Shown here piece after piece: positions 8,422 through 16,727 of a stretch of DNA of 39,935 nucleotides (position 1 is the first letter of the stretch; each line of letters opens with the position of its first letter). Location: contig JAAVIE010000054.1 in the NCBI GenBank assembly GCA_014799325.1, forward strand, positions 1 through 39,935, in the 5' to 3' direction. The stretch is from Oscillospiraceae bacterium (GTDB lineage: Bacteria > Bacillota > Clostridia > Oscillospirales > Ruminococcaceae). A model generated the notes under the pieces. It had not been told where the DNA came from, did not search any database, and saw only the letters and a list, made by a program, of their open reading frames with translations. The translations under genes were made by a program, and so were the position numbers.

Positions 8422-8934
8422 ATGTCATTTTTGAGCTGCCTTGATATACCTACCTCGGGAATGTCGGCACAGCGTCTGAGAGCCGAGATAATTGAGCAGA
8501 ACGTTGCCAATGCCACCACCACAAGGACTTCGGACGGCACCCCCTACAGACGTCAGCTGACGGTGTTCACCGAAGAAAAAGCCTATGATAATCTTGATAT
8601 TTTAGGATTTATCAATAAAAACACACATACACTTTTGAGCGGCGATTCCACCTTTGGAAGCGTTTTGGAAATGACCTTGAAGCAGAGGAATGCTTACACG
8701 GGTACAGGTGTTGTGGTTTCCTCCATTGAGGAGGATCCTACTCCACTCACTCCTGTTTACGACCCCTCTCACCCCGACGCGGACGAGGACGGATATTATT
8801 ATCTGCCTAATGTTGACGTTGCGGAGGAAGAGCTGGATTTCGTAGCTGCCACCAACTCCTATAACGCCAATGTCACCATTTTCAACAGCATGAAGAAAAT
8901 GCTGCAGAAGGCGCTTACTATTGGCGAAAGCTAA
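8422..8934 (+). CDS. flgC: Flagellar basal-body rod protein FlgC
   Basis: Proximal rod subunit, partner of FlgB and FliE. The N-terminal axial motif is present (SGMSAQRLRAEIIEQNVANA, about 12-31), as is the C-terminal FlgC motif VDVAEEELDFVAATNSYNAN and a closing helix. At 170 residues it is some 20-30 longer than many FlgC proteins; the extra length is in the middle (about 55-95). Good AAAGGAG ribosome binding site. 82 bp after flgB. Confidence 0.94.
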   Translation: MSFLSCLDIPTSGMSAQRLRAEIIEQNVANATTTRTSDGTPYRRQLTVFTEEKAYDNLDILGFINKNTHTLLSGDSTFGSVLEMTLKQRNAYTGTGVVVSSIEEDPTPLTPVYDPSHPDADEDGYYYLPNVDVAEEELDFVAATNSYNANVTIFNSMKKMLQKALTIGES

Positions 8935-9012
8935 TACTTTTCCTAACAGAAAATAACTTTGACTTTATATTAAAAAAACACTTTTCTTTAATAATCGAAA
9001 GGAAGTCTTGAT

Positions 9013-9330
9013 ATGTTTATTGTTCCCATGTCCTCCGCTATTTCCCCTCTGGAATCGGTAAGCAAGGTTTTTGACAGAGAAGATGACGTACAGAATGAAA
9101 GCGTTTCCGCTCCCTCATTTCTTGACGTTTTTAAAGGTATATACACCAACGCCGTAGAGGCGAACCAGCAGAAGCAGGACGATATTATTCAGCTGATGCT
9201 GGGCAATATCGACAACATTGAAGAGGTGCAGGCGAATATTACAAAGGCTGAGATCGCCACCGACCTGCTTGTCACCGTAAAAAATACTGTGGTTGACACC
9301 TATAACGAAATTATTAAAATGAGCATATGA
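9013..9330 (+). CDS. fliE: Flagellar hook-basal body adaptor FliE
   Basis: Small rod adaptor that joins the MS-ring/export gate to the rod. 105 residues, normal length. The C-terminal half shows the FliE pattern: NIEEVQANITKAEIATDLLV followed by VKNTVVDTYNEIIKMSI. AAAGGA lies upstream of the ATG. A strong inverted repeat begins immediately after the stop codon and separates it from fliF. Confidence 0.92.
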   Translation: MFIVPMSSAISPLESVSKVFDREDDVQNESVSAPSFLDVFKGIYTNAVEANQQKQDDIIQLMLGNIDNIEEVQANITKAEIATDLLVTVKNTVVDTYNEIIKMSI

Positions 9331-9376
9331 CAATTTTACTGCCGCATCTTTGTTTTTTGCTGCGGCAGTAAAATTG
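9331..9376 (+). promoter_or_regulatory. Hairpin between fliE and fliF
   Basis: Perfect 16-bp arms CAATTTTACTGCCGCA (9331-9346) and its complement (9361-9376) with a 14-nt T-rich loop, starting at the base after the fliE stop. There is no T-run after the stem, so it looks like an mRNA stability or processing element rather than a terminator. Confidence 0.8.
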
Positions 9377-9482
9377 TTGAGTATAAATTGTTGTTTTACA
9401 TTATTTATTATAGTACATATCTTATGGCAGGGGCTTTTCCCAAAAGAAAAAGTCCATGTCAGAATGAAATCGAGGTTACTTA

Positions 9483-11165
9483 ATGGATAAAGCAAAGAAT
9501 ATTTTTCTTAAGGCGGGGAATTTCGTCAAGACAAAGGCTTCCTCGCTGAGCAGGAAAGCGGTCATCGGAATTCTTTCCGTCACTGCCGCAATAATAGTTT
9601 CTATTGTGATCTTGTCTGTCATTCTCGGACAAACCCGCTATACCGTTCTTTATGCGGGAGTTTCCAATACCGAGGCAAGCGAGATCATCACCTATGCGAC
9701 TACCACAATGGGGCTTCCCATATCCGACATCAAGCTTGACAAAAATAACGGAAATATCCTTATCAATGAAAAGCGCGCCGAGGAAGCACGTGTGGCTCTC
9801 GCTATGGCAAATTATCCCACAACGGGATATAACTATGACATATGGAAAAACGGCGTTACACTATTCTCCTCAAAAATCGAGATGAGAGAGCTTCAAAGGC
9901 AGCAGCTGGAAGCAAACCTTTCAAACACGCTGAAAGGTTTTGATAATGTGGACAGCGCTACAGTGGCTCTTGTAATTCCCGAAGATGACAGCTATGTTCT
10001 TTCCACCTCCGTAAAGGAAAGCTCGGCGGGCATCACTTTAAGACTGAAGGATAATCTCAAGGCTGAGGCTATCGACGGTATGTATAACCTTGTTGCCAGA
10101 TCCGTCCCCGGTCTTAAGAGAACCAATATCACCATTACCGACCAGTCGGGCGCTCAGCTTTCTCCCGAAATGAACTCTTCCTTCGCAGAAGAAGAAGCCG
10201 AAAAGATCCAGATCGAGTATCAGAAAATGGCTTTCCAGCAGAAGATGAAGGAGCAGTATGAGCAGGATATAAAGAGCGTTATGGCTAATATCTTCGACGA
10301 TATCAATGTGTCTGTGGGACTTAAGCTCAACTATGATAACAAGGTAAGCGAGGTCACTACATACTGGACAGAAAACAGGGACGAAGACGGCAATATGATA
10401 GGTATCGTCAGCGACGAGACCTTTAAAAACGCTTTCGGCGGCATCGCTCAGGAGGGCGGTGTTGTAGGTACTTTCATCAACTCCGACATAAGCCCCGATT
10501 ATCCTACTCTTACAGTTGGAGAGGGCGACCAGTTCTATTCCGAAACTGAGAGAATACTCAATTATAAGATAAATGAGACCAAAGAGCAGATCGAGGGCAA
10601 CGGCGTAAAGATCGACCACCTTTCTGCAGGTGTTGTGGTAAAGAGCAACAACACTCTCACCAACGACGAAGAAACACGGTGGAGACAGACAATTGCCGAT
10701 GCCATAGGAACAGACATTGCGTATGTTTCCATCAAAACCTCTCCCTTTATTGAGACCACCAATCCCGGAGTTACCTCCGACGGACTTGGCGTCACCAACA
10801 TCAGCAGCGAGAGCATGGCTTTGCTTGCTATCATTATCGTGCTTGGTATTATTCTTATCGTTCTGCTTATTCTTGCTCTTAACGCTCCCGGCGCAAGAAA
10901 GAAACGCCGCGCTGCAAATATGGCAGTTAAGGGCGCTCCCGCTACTGCAGGAGCAGGCGCTGATAACGGCGAGGACTTTGGTTTTGAGAGAGTTGAAAAT
11001 CACGCTCCCGCAGTTGATAATACCGAGTTTGAGCTTGCAAGTCTAAGCGACGAGACCACCGAGACAAGAGAAGAAGCTCTCAAGAGAGAGATCCAGGACT
11101 TCTCCAAGAACAATCCCGAGATCGTGGCTCAGCTTATCAGAACATGGATCCGCGGAGAGGAATAA
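9483..11165 (+). CDS. fliF: Flagellar MS-ring protein FliF
   Basis: Builds the MS-ring in the cytoplasmic membrane, the base of the flagellum and housing of the export gate. 560 residues, normal. TM1 is at about 26-48 and TM2 at about 445-467. Between them is the YscJ/FliF ring-building region with motifs such as KRAEEARVALAMANYPTTGY and FEMRELQRQQLEANL-like sequence. The cytosolic tail is acidic and ends in the FliG-binding helix (about 525-560, ending RTWIRGEE). ATG with GAGGT upstream. Confidence 0.97.
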   Translation: MDKAKNIFLKAGNFVKTKASSLSRKAVIGILSVTAAIIVSIVILSVILGQTRYTVLYAGVSNTEASEIITYATTTMGLPISDIKLDKNNGNILINEKRAEEARVALAMANYPTTGYNYDIWKNGVTLFSSKIEMRELQRQQLEANLSNTLKGFDNVDSATVALVIPEDDSYVLSTSVKESSAGITLRLKDNLKAEAIDGMYNLVARSVPGLKRTNITITDQSGAQLSPEMNSSFAEEEAEKIQIEYQKMAFQQKMKEQYEQDIKSVMANIFDDINVSVGLKLNYDNKVSEVTTYWTENRDEDGNMIGIVSDETFKNAFGGIAQEGGVVGTFINSDISPDYPTLTVGEGDQFYSETERILNYKINETKEQIEGNGVKIDHLSAGVVVKSNNTLTNDEETRWRQTIADAIGTDIAYVSIKTSPFIETTNPGVTSDGLGVTNISSESMALLAIIIVLGIILIVLLILALNAPGARKKRRAANMAVKGAPATAGAGADNGEDFGFERVENHAPAVDNTEFELASLSDETTETREEALKREIQDFSKNNPEIVAQLIRTWIRGEE

Positions 11166-11280
11166 TTTTTACATAATTTACGGTTTTATTATTTCTTTAT
11201 CATACTGCAAACCATGTCTACAATATGATTCGCCGCACTATGCACGGCGCTGGCGGTAAAACCGCCAAGAAAGTCAGTTC

Positions 11281-11417
11281 AATACTAATTCTGTCAAAAT
11301 CTTTTATTTTGACGGCTGCCCGGAGGGCGGCGTCATACAATAGACTTTGTCCGTGTCACACAATAGACTTTGTCTGCATCATACAATAGACTTTGACTTA
11401 TATCAAGAATTAGTATT
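11281..11417. repeat. MITE-like element with 12-bp terminal inverted repeats
   Basis: Perfect terminal inverted repeats AATACTAATTCT (11281-11292) and AGAATTAGTATT (11406-11417) enclose two hairpins (11293-11313, GTCAAAAT arms; 11311-11334, GC-rich) and the 23-bp repeats. CAGTT occurs close to both ends (one base off on each side), a possible target duplication. It encodes no protein. Confidence 0.6.
11334..11396. repeat. Three 23-bp tandem repeats
   Basis: Units start at 11334, 11357 and 11380 with the shared core ACAATAGACTTTG; the last unit is cut short. The period is exactly 23 bp. Confidence 0.85.
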
Positions 11418-11453
11418 ACAGTTTAAATAACTCAACTCAGAGGAGGATTTAAA

Positions 11454-12470
11454 TTGGCAGAAAACAACAACGATCAGATAACCTCGATGCAGAGAGCCGC
11501 AATGGTTCTTTCCTCAATAGGCGCGGAGAGCGCTTCCGAGGTGTATAAGCATTTTAACGAGGACGAGGTAGAAAAGCTTACCGTTGAGGTAGCCAAAATG
11601 GACTATTGGTCGTCCGATATAGTAAGCGGAGTTTTGAACGATTTCTACGAGCTTTGCCTTACACAGAAGGTTATTTCCGAGGGCGGCGTGGAGTATGCAA
11701 GAGATATTCTCCAGAAAGCTTTCGGTCAGGAAAAGGCTGATGTGCTTTTCGACCGTATCACAAAACAGCTGAAAACCAAGGCTTTCTCCTTTATCCGCAA
11801 GGCTGACTATAAAAACCTCTTGGCGGTGGTGCAGAACGAACACCCTCAGACAATTGCGCTTATCCTTTCATACTGCCGCAGCGATCAGGCTTCGGCGATC
11901 CTTTCCGAATTGCCAAAGGACACCCGTATCGACGTAGTTGAAAGAATCGCAAAAATGGAGAGCGCCAGCCCCGAATTCACCAAATCCGTTGAAGAAACAT
12001 TGGAGCGCAAGTTTGCAATGCTGGTAACAACAGGGGATATGGAGATCGGCGGTATCAACTACATAGCGGACGTTATGAACAAGGTGGACCGTTCCACAGA
12101 AAAGTTCATTTTCGACGAATTGTCAATGAGAGACCCCAAGCTGGCAGAAGAGATCCGTCAGAAGATGTTCGTGTTCGACGATATTGTCAATCTGGATTCC
12201 ATGTCTATTCAGTCCTTTATCAACGAAGTGGACGCAAAGGATCTGGCTGTTGCTATCAAGGGAAGCACTGCGGAGGTCGCAGAAGTCATTTACGCCAATA
12301 TGTCTACCCGTAAGCGTGAAGCTACCCAGACCGACGTTGAGTATCTGCACAATGTTCGTATGCGTGACGTTGAGGAAGCTCAGCAGCGTATCGTTGCAGT
12401 TATCAGACGTCTGGAGGCTGACGGCATAATCACCATTTCCAAGGACAGCAACGACGAGATCATTGCTTGA
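11454..12470 (+). CDS. fliG: Flagellar motor switch protein FliG
   Basis: C-ring protein that contacts FliF and the MotA stator and generates torque. 338 residues, normal length. N-terminal FliF-binding domain at 1-100, the EHPQ motif at 129-132 (NEHPQTIALILSY) in the middle domain, and the charged torque helix in the C-terminal domain (DELSMRDPKLAEEIRQKMF then FDDIV). The start is TTG at 11454, preceded 8 nt upstream by a perfect AGGAGG; no ATG fits. It follows the repeat-filled spacer. Confidence 0.96.
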   Translation: MAENNNDQITSMQRAAMVLSSIGAESASEVYKHFNEDEVEKLTVEVAKMDYWSSDIVSGVLNDFYELCLTQKVISEGGVEYARDILQKAFGQEKADVLFDRITKQLKTKAFSFIRKADYKNLLAVVQNEHPQTIALILSYCRSDQASAILSELPKDTRIDVVERIAKMESASPEFTKSVEETLERKFAMLVTTGDMEIGGINYIADVMNKVDRSTEKFIFDELSMRDPKLAEEIRQKMFVFDDIVNLDSMSIQSFINEVDAKDLAVAIKGSTAEVAEVIYANMSTRKREATQTDVEYLHNVRMRDVEEAQQRIVAVIRRLEADGIITISKDSNDEIIA

Positions 12471-12526
12471 TTTTTCCGGTATTTTGCATTTCTGTTTTTA
12501 CAGAATGAATTGAAGGTAATTAAGAT

Positions 12527-13804
12527 ATGTTTGAAGTTATTAAGGGCAGCAGTCCTTCTCACACAATAATAGTAGACGGCGATGTGAAGATCGGCATCGG
12601 TTCAAAAAAGTCCGGCGGCAAGCCGCAGTCCGGGGAAGATGAAAAGTCCGTTTCCGCCAATTCCGATGCGAATAATTCCGACGGCGAGCTTATCACAATA
12701 ACCAAGGAAGAGCTTGACGCGATCCGTGCGCAGTACCGCATGGACGGCGAACAGTACGCGGAGGAGATGCGCGTAAAGACAGGCATTGAGATCGCACACG
12801 CCAAGGCTGAAGCTGAAAAGATGCTTGAAGAAGCGGAAATGAAGGCTTCCGGTATCCTTGCTTCCGCCGAGGACAGAGTGAGGGCGGCAGAGGAAGAGGC
12901 AAGAAACCAGGGCTATGAGCAGGGCTACCGTCAGGGCGTTGAAAAGGGCGCCGAGGACGGATATAATCAGTCAATGATCGACGGCAGAGCGGCTCTCCAG
13001 GAGCTGCACAATCTGTGCGTCACCATTGAGAAAGAAAAAAATGATATCATGACGGAAAACCGCCGCGCTATATTCGATCTGTCTATGGGCATTGCTCAGA
13101 AGATAACCATGGCAGTGCTTAACCAGAAGGACAAGAGCGTTTTGCAGAAGATGATCACCAATGCGGCAAAGGAATTCCGCAAGGCTAAGAGAGTTAAGGT
13201 CACTTTGTCAAGATACGATCTCAGCGAGGATGTGGAGACCGATCTTAAGACCTTTGAAAGGTGCTTTTTGCCTTCTACCGAGGTTGAGTTTGAGGTGCTG
13301 GAGGACGGTGAAAAGGGAACTCTTCAGATCGAGACCGATACTGAGATCCTTGACGCAGGCGTTTCTACTCAATTGAGAATGATAGAAGAGCTTGGAAGCG
13401 GAAAGTACCGCGATAAAGAACCTGAGAAAGAACCCGAAAAGGCGCCTGAAAAAGAGGCTGTAAAGGAACTTGAAAAGGAGCCTGAAAAGGAATCTGATAC
13501 AGCGTCTGAAATTGATTTTGATATTACCGAAAAAGAGCCTGAGATCTTCGCAGAGGACGGCGGAGAAAAGGCAATAGATATGGGCGGAGAGCTTTTTGAA
13601 GAAAAGCTTGAAGGAAAAATCGAAGATAAATTTGAAGAAAAAATCGAAGAAAAATTTGAAGAAAAGCCCGAAGTAAAGGCAGAACCCAAAGCCGAGGGCA
13701 AGACCAGAAGAAGAACTGCAAAGGCAAAGACTGAAAAAAGTGAAGATATAAGTTCAGCGGTCAGTGGGGAAGTATCCGTCACGGAAGACGGAGACGCAGA
13801 ATAG
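12527..13804 (+). CDS. fliH: Flagellar assembly protein FliH with long acidic tail
   Basis: Negative regulator and peripheral stalk of the export ATPase FliI. 425 residues against about 200-280 usual. The FliH-typical part is residues 1-285: a charged coiled coil with GYEQGYRQGVEKGAEDGYNQ (about 127-146) and a conserved C-terminal domain ending near ILDAGVSTQLRMIEEL. The extra 130 residues (290-425) are low-complexity, with Glu-Lys-Pro repeats (EKEPEK) and FEEKIEE-type repeats, followed by a short basic patch GKTRRRTAKAK. The tail is probably disordered. 56 bp after fliG, GAAGG upstream of the ATG. Confidence 0.88.
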   Translation: MFEVIKGSSPSHTIIVDGDVKIGIGSKKSGGKPQSGEDEKSVSANSDANNSDGELITITKEELDAIRAQYRMDGEQYAEEMRVKTGIEIAHAKAEAEKMLEEAEMKASGILASAEDRVRAAEEEARNQGYEQGYRQGVEKGAEDGYNQSMIDGRAALQELHNLCVTIEKEKNDIMTENRRAIFDLSMGIAQKITMAVLNQKDKSVLQKMITNAAKEFRKAKRVKVTLSRYDLSEDVETDLKTFERCFLPSTEVEFEVLEDGEKGTLQIETDTEILDAGVSTQLRMIEELGSGKYRDKEPEKEPEKAPEKEAVKELEKEPEKESDTASEIDFDITEKEPEIFAEDGGEKAIDMGGELFEEKLEGKIEDKFEEKIEEKFEEKPEVKAEPKAEGKTRRRTAKAKTEKSEDISSAVSGEVSVTEDGDAE

Positions 13805-13811
13805 GGACATC

Positions 13812-13838
13812 AAGGCAATACCGTTTCGGTTTTGCCTT
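13812..13838 (+). promoter_or_regulatory. Hairpin between fliH and fliI
   Basis: AAGGCAATACCG / CGGTTTTGCCTT with one mismatch and a TTT loop, followed by a short T-rich tail. A weak terminator or an mRNA processing site inside the operon. Confidence 0.55.
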
Positions 13839-13883
13839 TTGATTTGTCCTGCAGAGTTTGGATAAAAAGTATGAGGGAATAAA

Positions 13884-15191
13884 ATGGATCTTAAAGGATT
13901 TGCAGAGGAAATAAAGAATTTTGAACCCCGCAGAACTATGGGAAAGATAGAAAAGATAATCGGCATGACAGTTGAAGCCAGCGGCCCTCAGTGCAACATC
14001 GGCGACGTTTGCCGCGTTTATAAAAAGGGTCAGCGTGACGATTATCTGCTTGCGGAAGCGGTGGGTTTCCAGGAGGATAAAGTTCTTCTGATGCCCTACA
14101 CCGACATAGAGGGCGTGGGTCCGGGCAGCATTGTGGAGAACACGGGAAAAAAGCTTATGGTGCGCACGGGAAATTCTCTCATAGGAAGAATTGTGGACGC
14201 TGTGGGAAATCCCCTGGACGACGGCGGCGAGATACAGTATACGGGGGAGATCTCCATTTCGGGAATTCCCGTGAACCCTTTGAACAGACCTAAGATCGCG
14301 GAGCCTTTGGAGCTTGGCGTTAAAGCCATTGACGGACTTTGCACCTTGGGCAAGGGACAGAGAATAGGTATCTTTGCAGGCTCGGGCGTTGGTAAAAGTA
14401 CCCTTATGGGTATGATCGCCAAGAAGGTAAAGGCGGATCTGAACGTTATCGCCCTGGTGGGAGAGCGTGGAAGAGAGGTCAGAGAGTTTATAGAAAACGA
14501 TTTGGGCGAGGAGGGTATGAAGCGTTCGGTGGTGGTGGTTGCTACCAGCGATCAGCCCGCTATGATGAGAAGCAAATGCCCAATGACTGCAACCGCTATT
14601 GCGGAATACTTTATGCAGCAGGGCAAGGACGTGCTGTTGATGATGGATAATCTGACACGTTTCGCTATGGCAAGGCGTGACGTGGGTCTGTCTATCGGCG
14701 AGCCGCCTATTATGAGAGGTTACACCAGTTCGATATATAGTGATATGCCTAAACTTTTAGAAAGAGCGGGCTGCTTTGAGGGCGGAAGTATAACGGGTAT
14801 TTACGCCGTGCTGGTAGAAGGCGACGATACCAACGAGCCTATTTCCGATACGGTAAGAGGTATCATTGACGGACATATCGTGCTGTCCCGTAAGATAGCG
14901 GCGCAGAACCATTATCCTGCCATTGACATTCTGCCAAGCATAAGCCGTCTGATGAGTATAATCTGCGACAAAGCGCACAAGGACGCGGCGGGCAAGCTGA
15001 GAAATCTGCTGGCGCTGTATACTTCAAATGAGGATCTGATAAATATCGGCGCTTATAAGAGCGGAACAAACCCGAAGCTTGATGAGGCTATTGCGAAAAT
15101 TGACAAGATAAACGGATTTTTGATGCAGGGCGTTGATGAGTCTTTTGATTTGGACGAAACGATAGCTTTGCTTAAAGAAGCGGTAAGCTGA
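13884..15191 (+). CDS. fliI: Flagellar export ATPase FliI
   Basis: F1-beta-like ATPase of the flagellar type III export machine, acting at the cytoplasmic face with FliH and FliJ. 435 residues, normal. Walker A AGSGVGKST (165-173), LVGERGREV with the catalytic Glu region (191-199), Walker B VLLMMDNLTRFAMA, and the family signature YSDMPKLLERAG are all present. ATG with GAGGGA upstream. The following fliJ gene is displaced by a SUFU-domain gene. Confidence 0.97.
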   Translation: MDLKGFAEEIKNFEPRRTMGKIEKIIGMTVEASGPQCNIGDVCRVYKKGQRDDYLLAEAVGFQEDKVLLMPYTDIEGVGPGSIVENTGKKLMVRTGNSLIGRIVDAVGNPLDDGGEIQYTGEISISGIPVNPLNRPKIAEPLELGVKAIDGLCTLGKGQRIGIFAGSGVGKSTLMGMIAKKVKADLNVIALVGERGREVREFIENDLGEEGMKRSVVVVATSDQPAMMRSKCPMTATAIAEYFMQQGKDVLLMMDNLTRFAMARRDVGLSIGEPPIMRGYTSSIYSDMPKLLERAGCFEGGSITGIYAVLVEGDDTNEPISDTVRGIIDGHIVLSRKIAAQNHYPAIDILPSISRLMSIICDKAHKDAAGKLRNLLALYTSNEDLINIGAYKSGTNPKLDEAIAKIDKINGFLMQGVDESFDLDETIALLKEAVS

Positions 15192-15214
15192 CAACAAAGA
15201 TTTAAAAAACGCGG

Positions 15215-15243
15215 TTTTGAGATTCTTTTAAAATTTGAGATTC
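15215..15243 (+). repeat. Degenerate right arms of the composite palindrome
   Basis: TTTTGAGATTC (15215-15225) and TTTGAGATTC (15234-15243), each followed by TTTTAAA, resemble the right arm TTTTGAAATTC of the composite elements. No matching left arm is seen. They sit immediately before the SUFU-gene ribosome binding site. Confidence 0.5.
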
Positions 15244-15262
15244 TTTTAAAAAAGGAGTACCT

Positions 15263-15991
15263 ATGGGACTTTTCGGCAAAAAGAAAAAAGAAAATAAAGA
15301 TAACGATACCACCAAAATATTTGTTAACGATAAACCGATCACTAAAGACGGCGTAAGGGGCTCACAGGAAGAGCAGCCTAATATGTCGGGCTGGGACGCT
15401 ATCATAGCGGAGTTTGAAAGGGTGTACCCCGGTCAGAAAGAGCCTAAGCGTTATGGTACGCTTATACCTTGGAGACTGGGAGGACCCAATCCTTTAGACG
15501 GAACGAGCATTTATGACGGCGGCGATTATTGGCATTTTGTTACCTTCGGGCTGACGGAGCTTTACGACAAAGAGTCAGAGGACAAGGAGTGGAGCGGCTA
15601 CGGCATGGAGTTCACCTTTAAGCTGAAAAAAGGCTGTTACGATGCGGAGAATGAGGAAGAGGAGTTCCGCTGTATTTGCAGCAATTTGGATAGTATAGCA
15701 AAGCTGACCTTTGACAAGGGCGAGCTGTTCCTACCAAACGAATATGTGTACACAGGACAGACGCATGGAATGGATCGTTTTAAGAAGTCAAAGCTGACAG
15801 GCTTTATCACTATGTATGATCCAACAGTGAATACTCTTGATACACCCAACGGAAAGGTTGAGTTTGTGGAATTTATAGGCGTTACCGACAGCGAGCTGAA
15901 GGCTATTATCGATAAAAAGATAAGGGTCAAGGAGCTTCAGGAAAAATTGGGAACGGACGTTACGGACTATAAGAGGGACAGCGTTATTTAA
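15263..15991 (+). CDS. SUFU (Suppressor of fused)-domain protein
   Basis: A 242-residue cytosolic protein. After a Lys-rich N-terminus (1-30) it shows the SUFU family (PF05076) pattern at about 43-225: GWDAIIAEFERVYPGQKEP, GGPNPLDGTSIY, YWHFVTFGLTELYDKES and SGYGMEFTFKLK, each recognisable from the family. Bacterial SUFU proteins have been proposed as immunity proteins of polymorphic toxin systems; no toxin gene lies beside it here. It has a good AAAGGAG ribosome binding site, sits in the same orientation between fliI and fliJ, and follows degenerate pieces of the local repeat. It is not a normal flagellar gene. Either it is an insertion carried by repeats, or it has been recruited to the export apparatus. 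The family call is made by eye. Confidence 0.8.
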   Translation: MGLFGKKKKENKDNDTTKIFVNDKPITKDGVRGSQEEQPNMSGWDAIIAEFERVYPGQKEPKRYGTLIPWRLGGPNPLDGTSIYDGGDYWHFVTFGLTELYDKESEDKEWSGYGMEFTFKLKKGCYDAENEEEEFRCICSNLDSIAKLTFDKGELFLPNEYVYTGQTHGMDRFKKSKLTGFITMYDPTVNTLDTPNGKVEFVEFIGVTDSELKAIIDKKIRVKELQEKLGTDVTDYKRDSVI

Positions 15992-16080
15992 GTATTGGCA
16001 GTTATCACCGATATTATTTCTTATTATATAAGGTATAAAATGGGTATAAAATTTACATTTTCATGAAAGGGGTACGGCTA

Positions 16081-16524
16081 TTGAAGAAATTCAGATTTAC
16101 ACTTGACAGGATAAAACAGTACCGTATCCAGATCGAGGAAATGGAGAAAAACGATCTCTCGGCGCTGCGGGCGGAATTGGCAGAATTGGAGCAGCAGGCG
16201 GAGGAGATAAAAAGGTCGATACTGGCAAAGAGCGATGAGCTGAGGAGGCTGTACCGCAAGGGCGCGTATCCCAATGAAATTTCGGTGGCGAACCGTTATC
16301 TGACATTCAAGAAGCAATCCCTGGAAATGAAAATGGGAGAGATCGAGGAAAAGAACAAGCAGATAGAGAAGAAGCTCCAGGATGTTATCGAGGCTACCCA
16401 GGAAGTGAAGAAAATGGAGAAGTTAGAGGAGCATCAGTTGGAGGAATATAAGCAGGCGGAATTGAAGGAGAATGAGAATTTTATTGAGGAGTTCTTTGGG
16501 GCGAAGCCGAAGGTTGAGGCGTGA
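16081..16524 (+). CDS. fliJ: Flagellar export protein FliJ
   Basis: Coiled-coil stalk of the FliI export ATPase and escort of export chaperones. 147 residues, the family length. It is almost entirely charged coiled coil, beginning KKFRFTLDRIKQYRIQIEEM, a typical FliJ N-terminus. I chose the TTG at 16081 because AAAGGGG lies exactly 8 nt upstream; an in-frame ATG at 16063 would place that ribosome binding site inside the gene and has none of its own. Confidence 0.9.
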   Translation: MKKFRFTLDRIKQYRIQIEEMEKNDLSALRAELAELEQQAEEIKRSILAKSDELRRLYRKGAYPNEISVANRYLTFKKQSLEMKMGEIEEKNKQIEKKLQDVIEATQEVKKMEKLEEHQLEEYKQAELKENENFIEEFFGAKPKVEA

Positions 16525-16600
16525 GGCGGATAGAGCGGCAAAAGTATTTGCACAGAACATATGAGCGCGGGCTGCCGCTCTCACAACTTGGCTGACAGCG

Positions 16601-16632
16601 CAAATTTCAAACAGCTTGCGGTTTTGAAATTC
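16601..16632. repeat. Composite palindrome, minimal copy without inner hairpins
   Basis: Left arm CAAATTTCAAA (16601-16611) and right arm TTTTGAAATTC (16622-16632) separated by only 10 nt, preceded by GACAGC and followed by TTTTTAAA as in the full-length copies. Confidence 0.7.
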
Positions 16633-16691
16633 TTTTTAAAATCATAAAATAAAAATTTTGTCAAAGATTACATTTTTTTACCCTTTTTTTG

Positions 16692-16720
16692 TTGACTTTT
16701 CATCACAATCTGTGTATAAT
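16692..16720 (+). promoter_or_regulatory. Sigma-A-type promoter before fliK
   Basis: TTGACT (16692-16697), 17-nt spacer, perfect TATAAT (16715-16720). The best promoter in the plus-strand locus. It would start a second transcript from fliK onward. Confidence 0.75.
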
Positions 16721-16727
16721 TATAGAG

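Larger units (their letters stand above)
11166..11453. other. fliF-fliG spacer filled with hairpins and short repeats
   Basis: No gene. It contains hairpins CGCCG/CGGCG (11231-11249) and TGGCGGT/ACCGCCA (11251-11267), a small element with terminal inverted repeats (11281-11417) and three 23-bp tandem units inside it (11334-11396). Confidence 0.75.

Noticed and set aside
10038-11003. 321-codon frame antisense to fliF, and similar antisense frames over fliK (18286-19251) and flgF (36685-37629)
   Set aside because: All lie opposite strongly supported genes, lack ribosome binding sites and have no family features.
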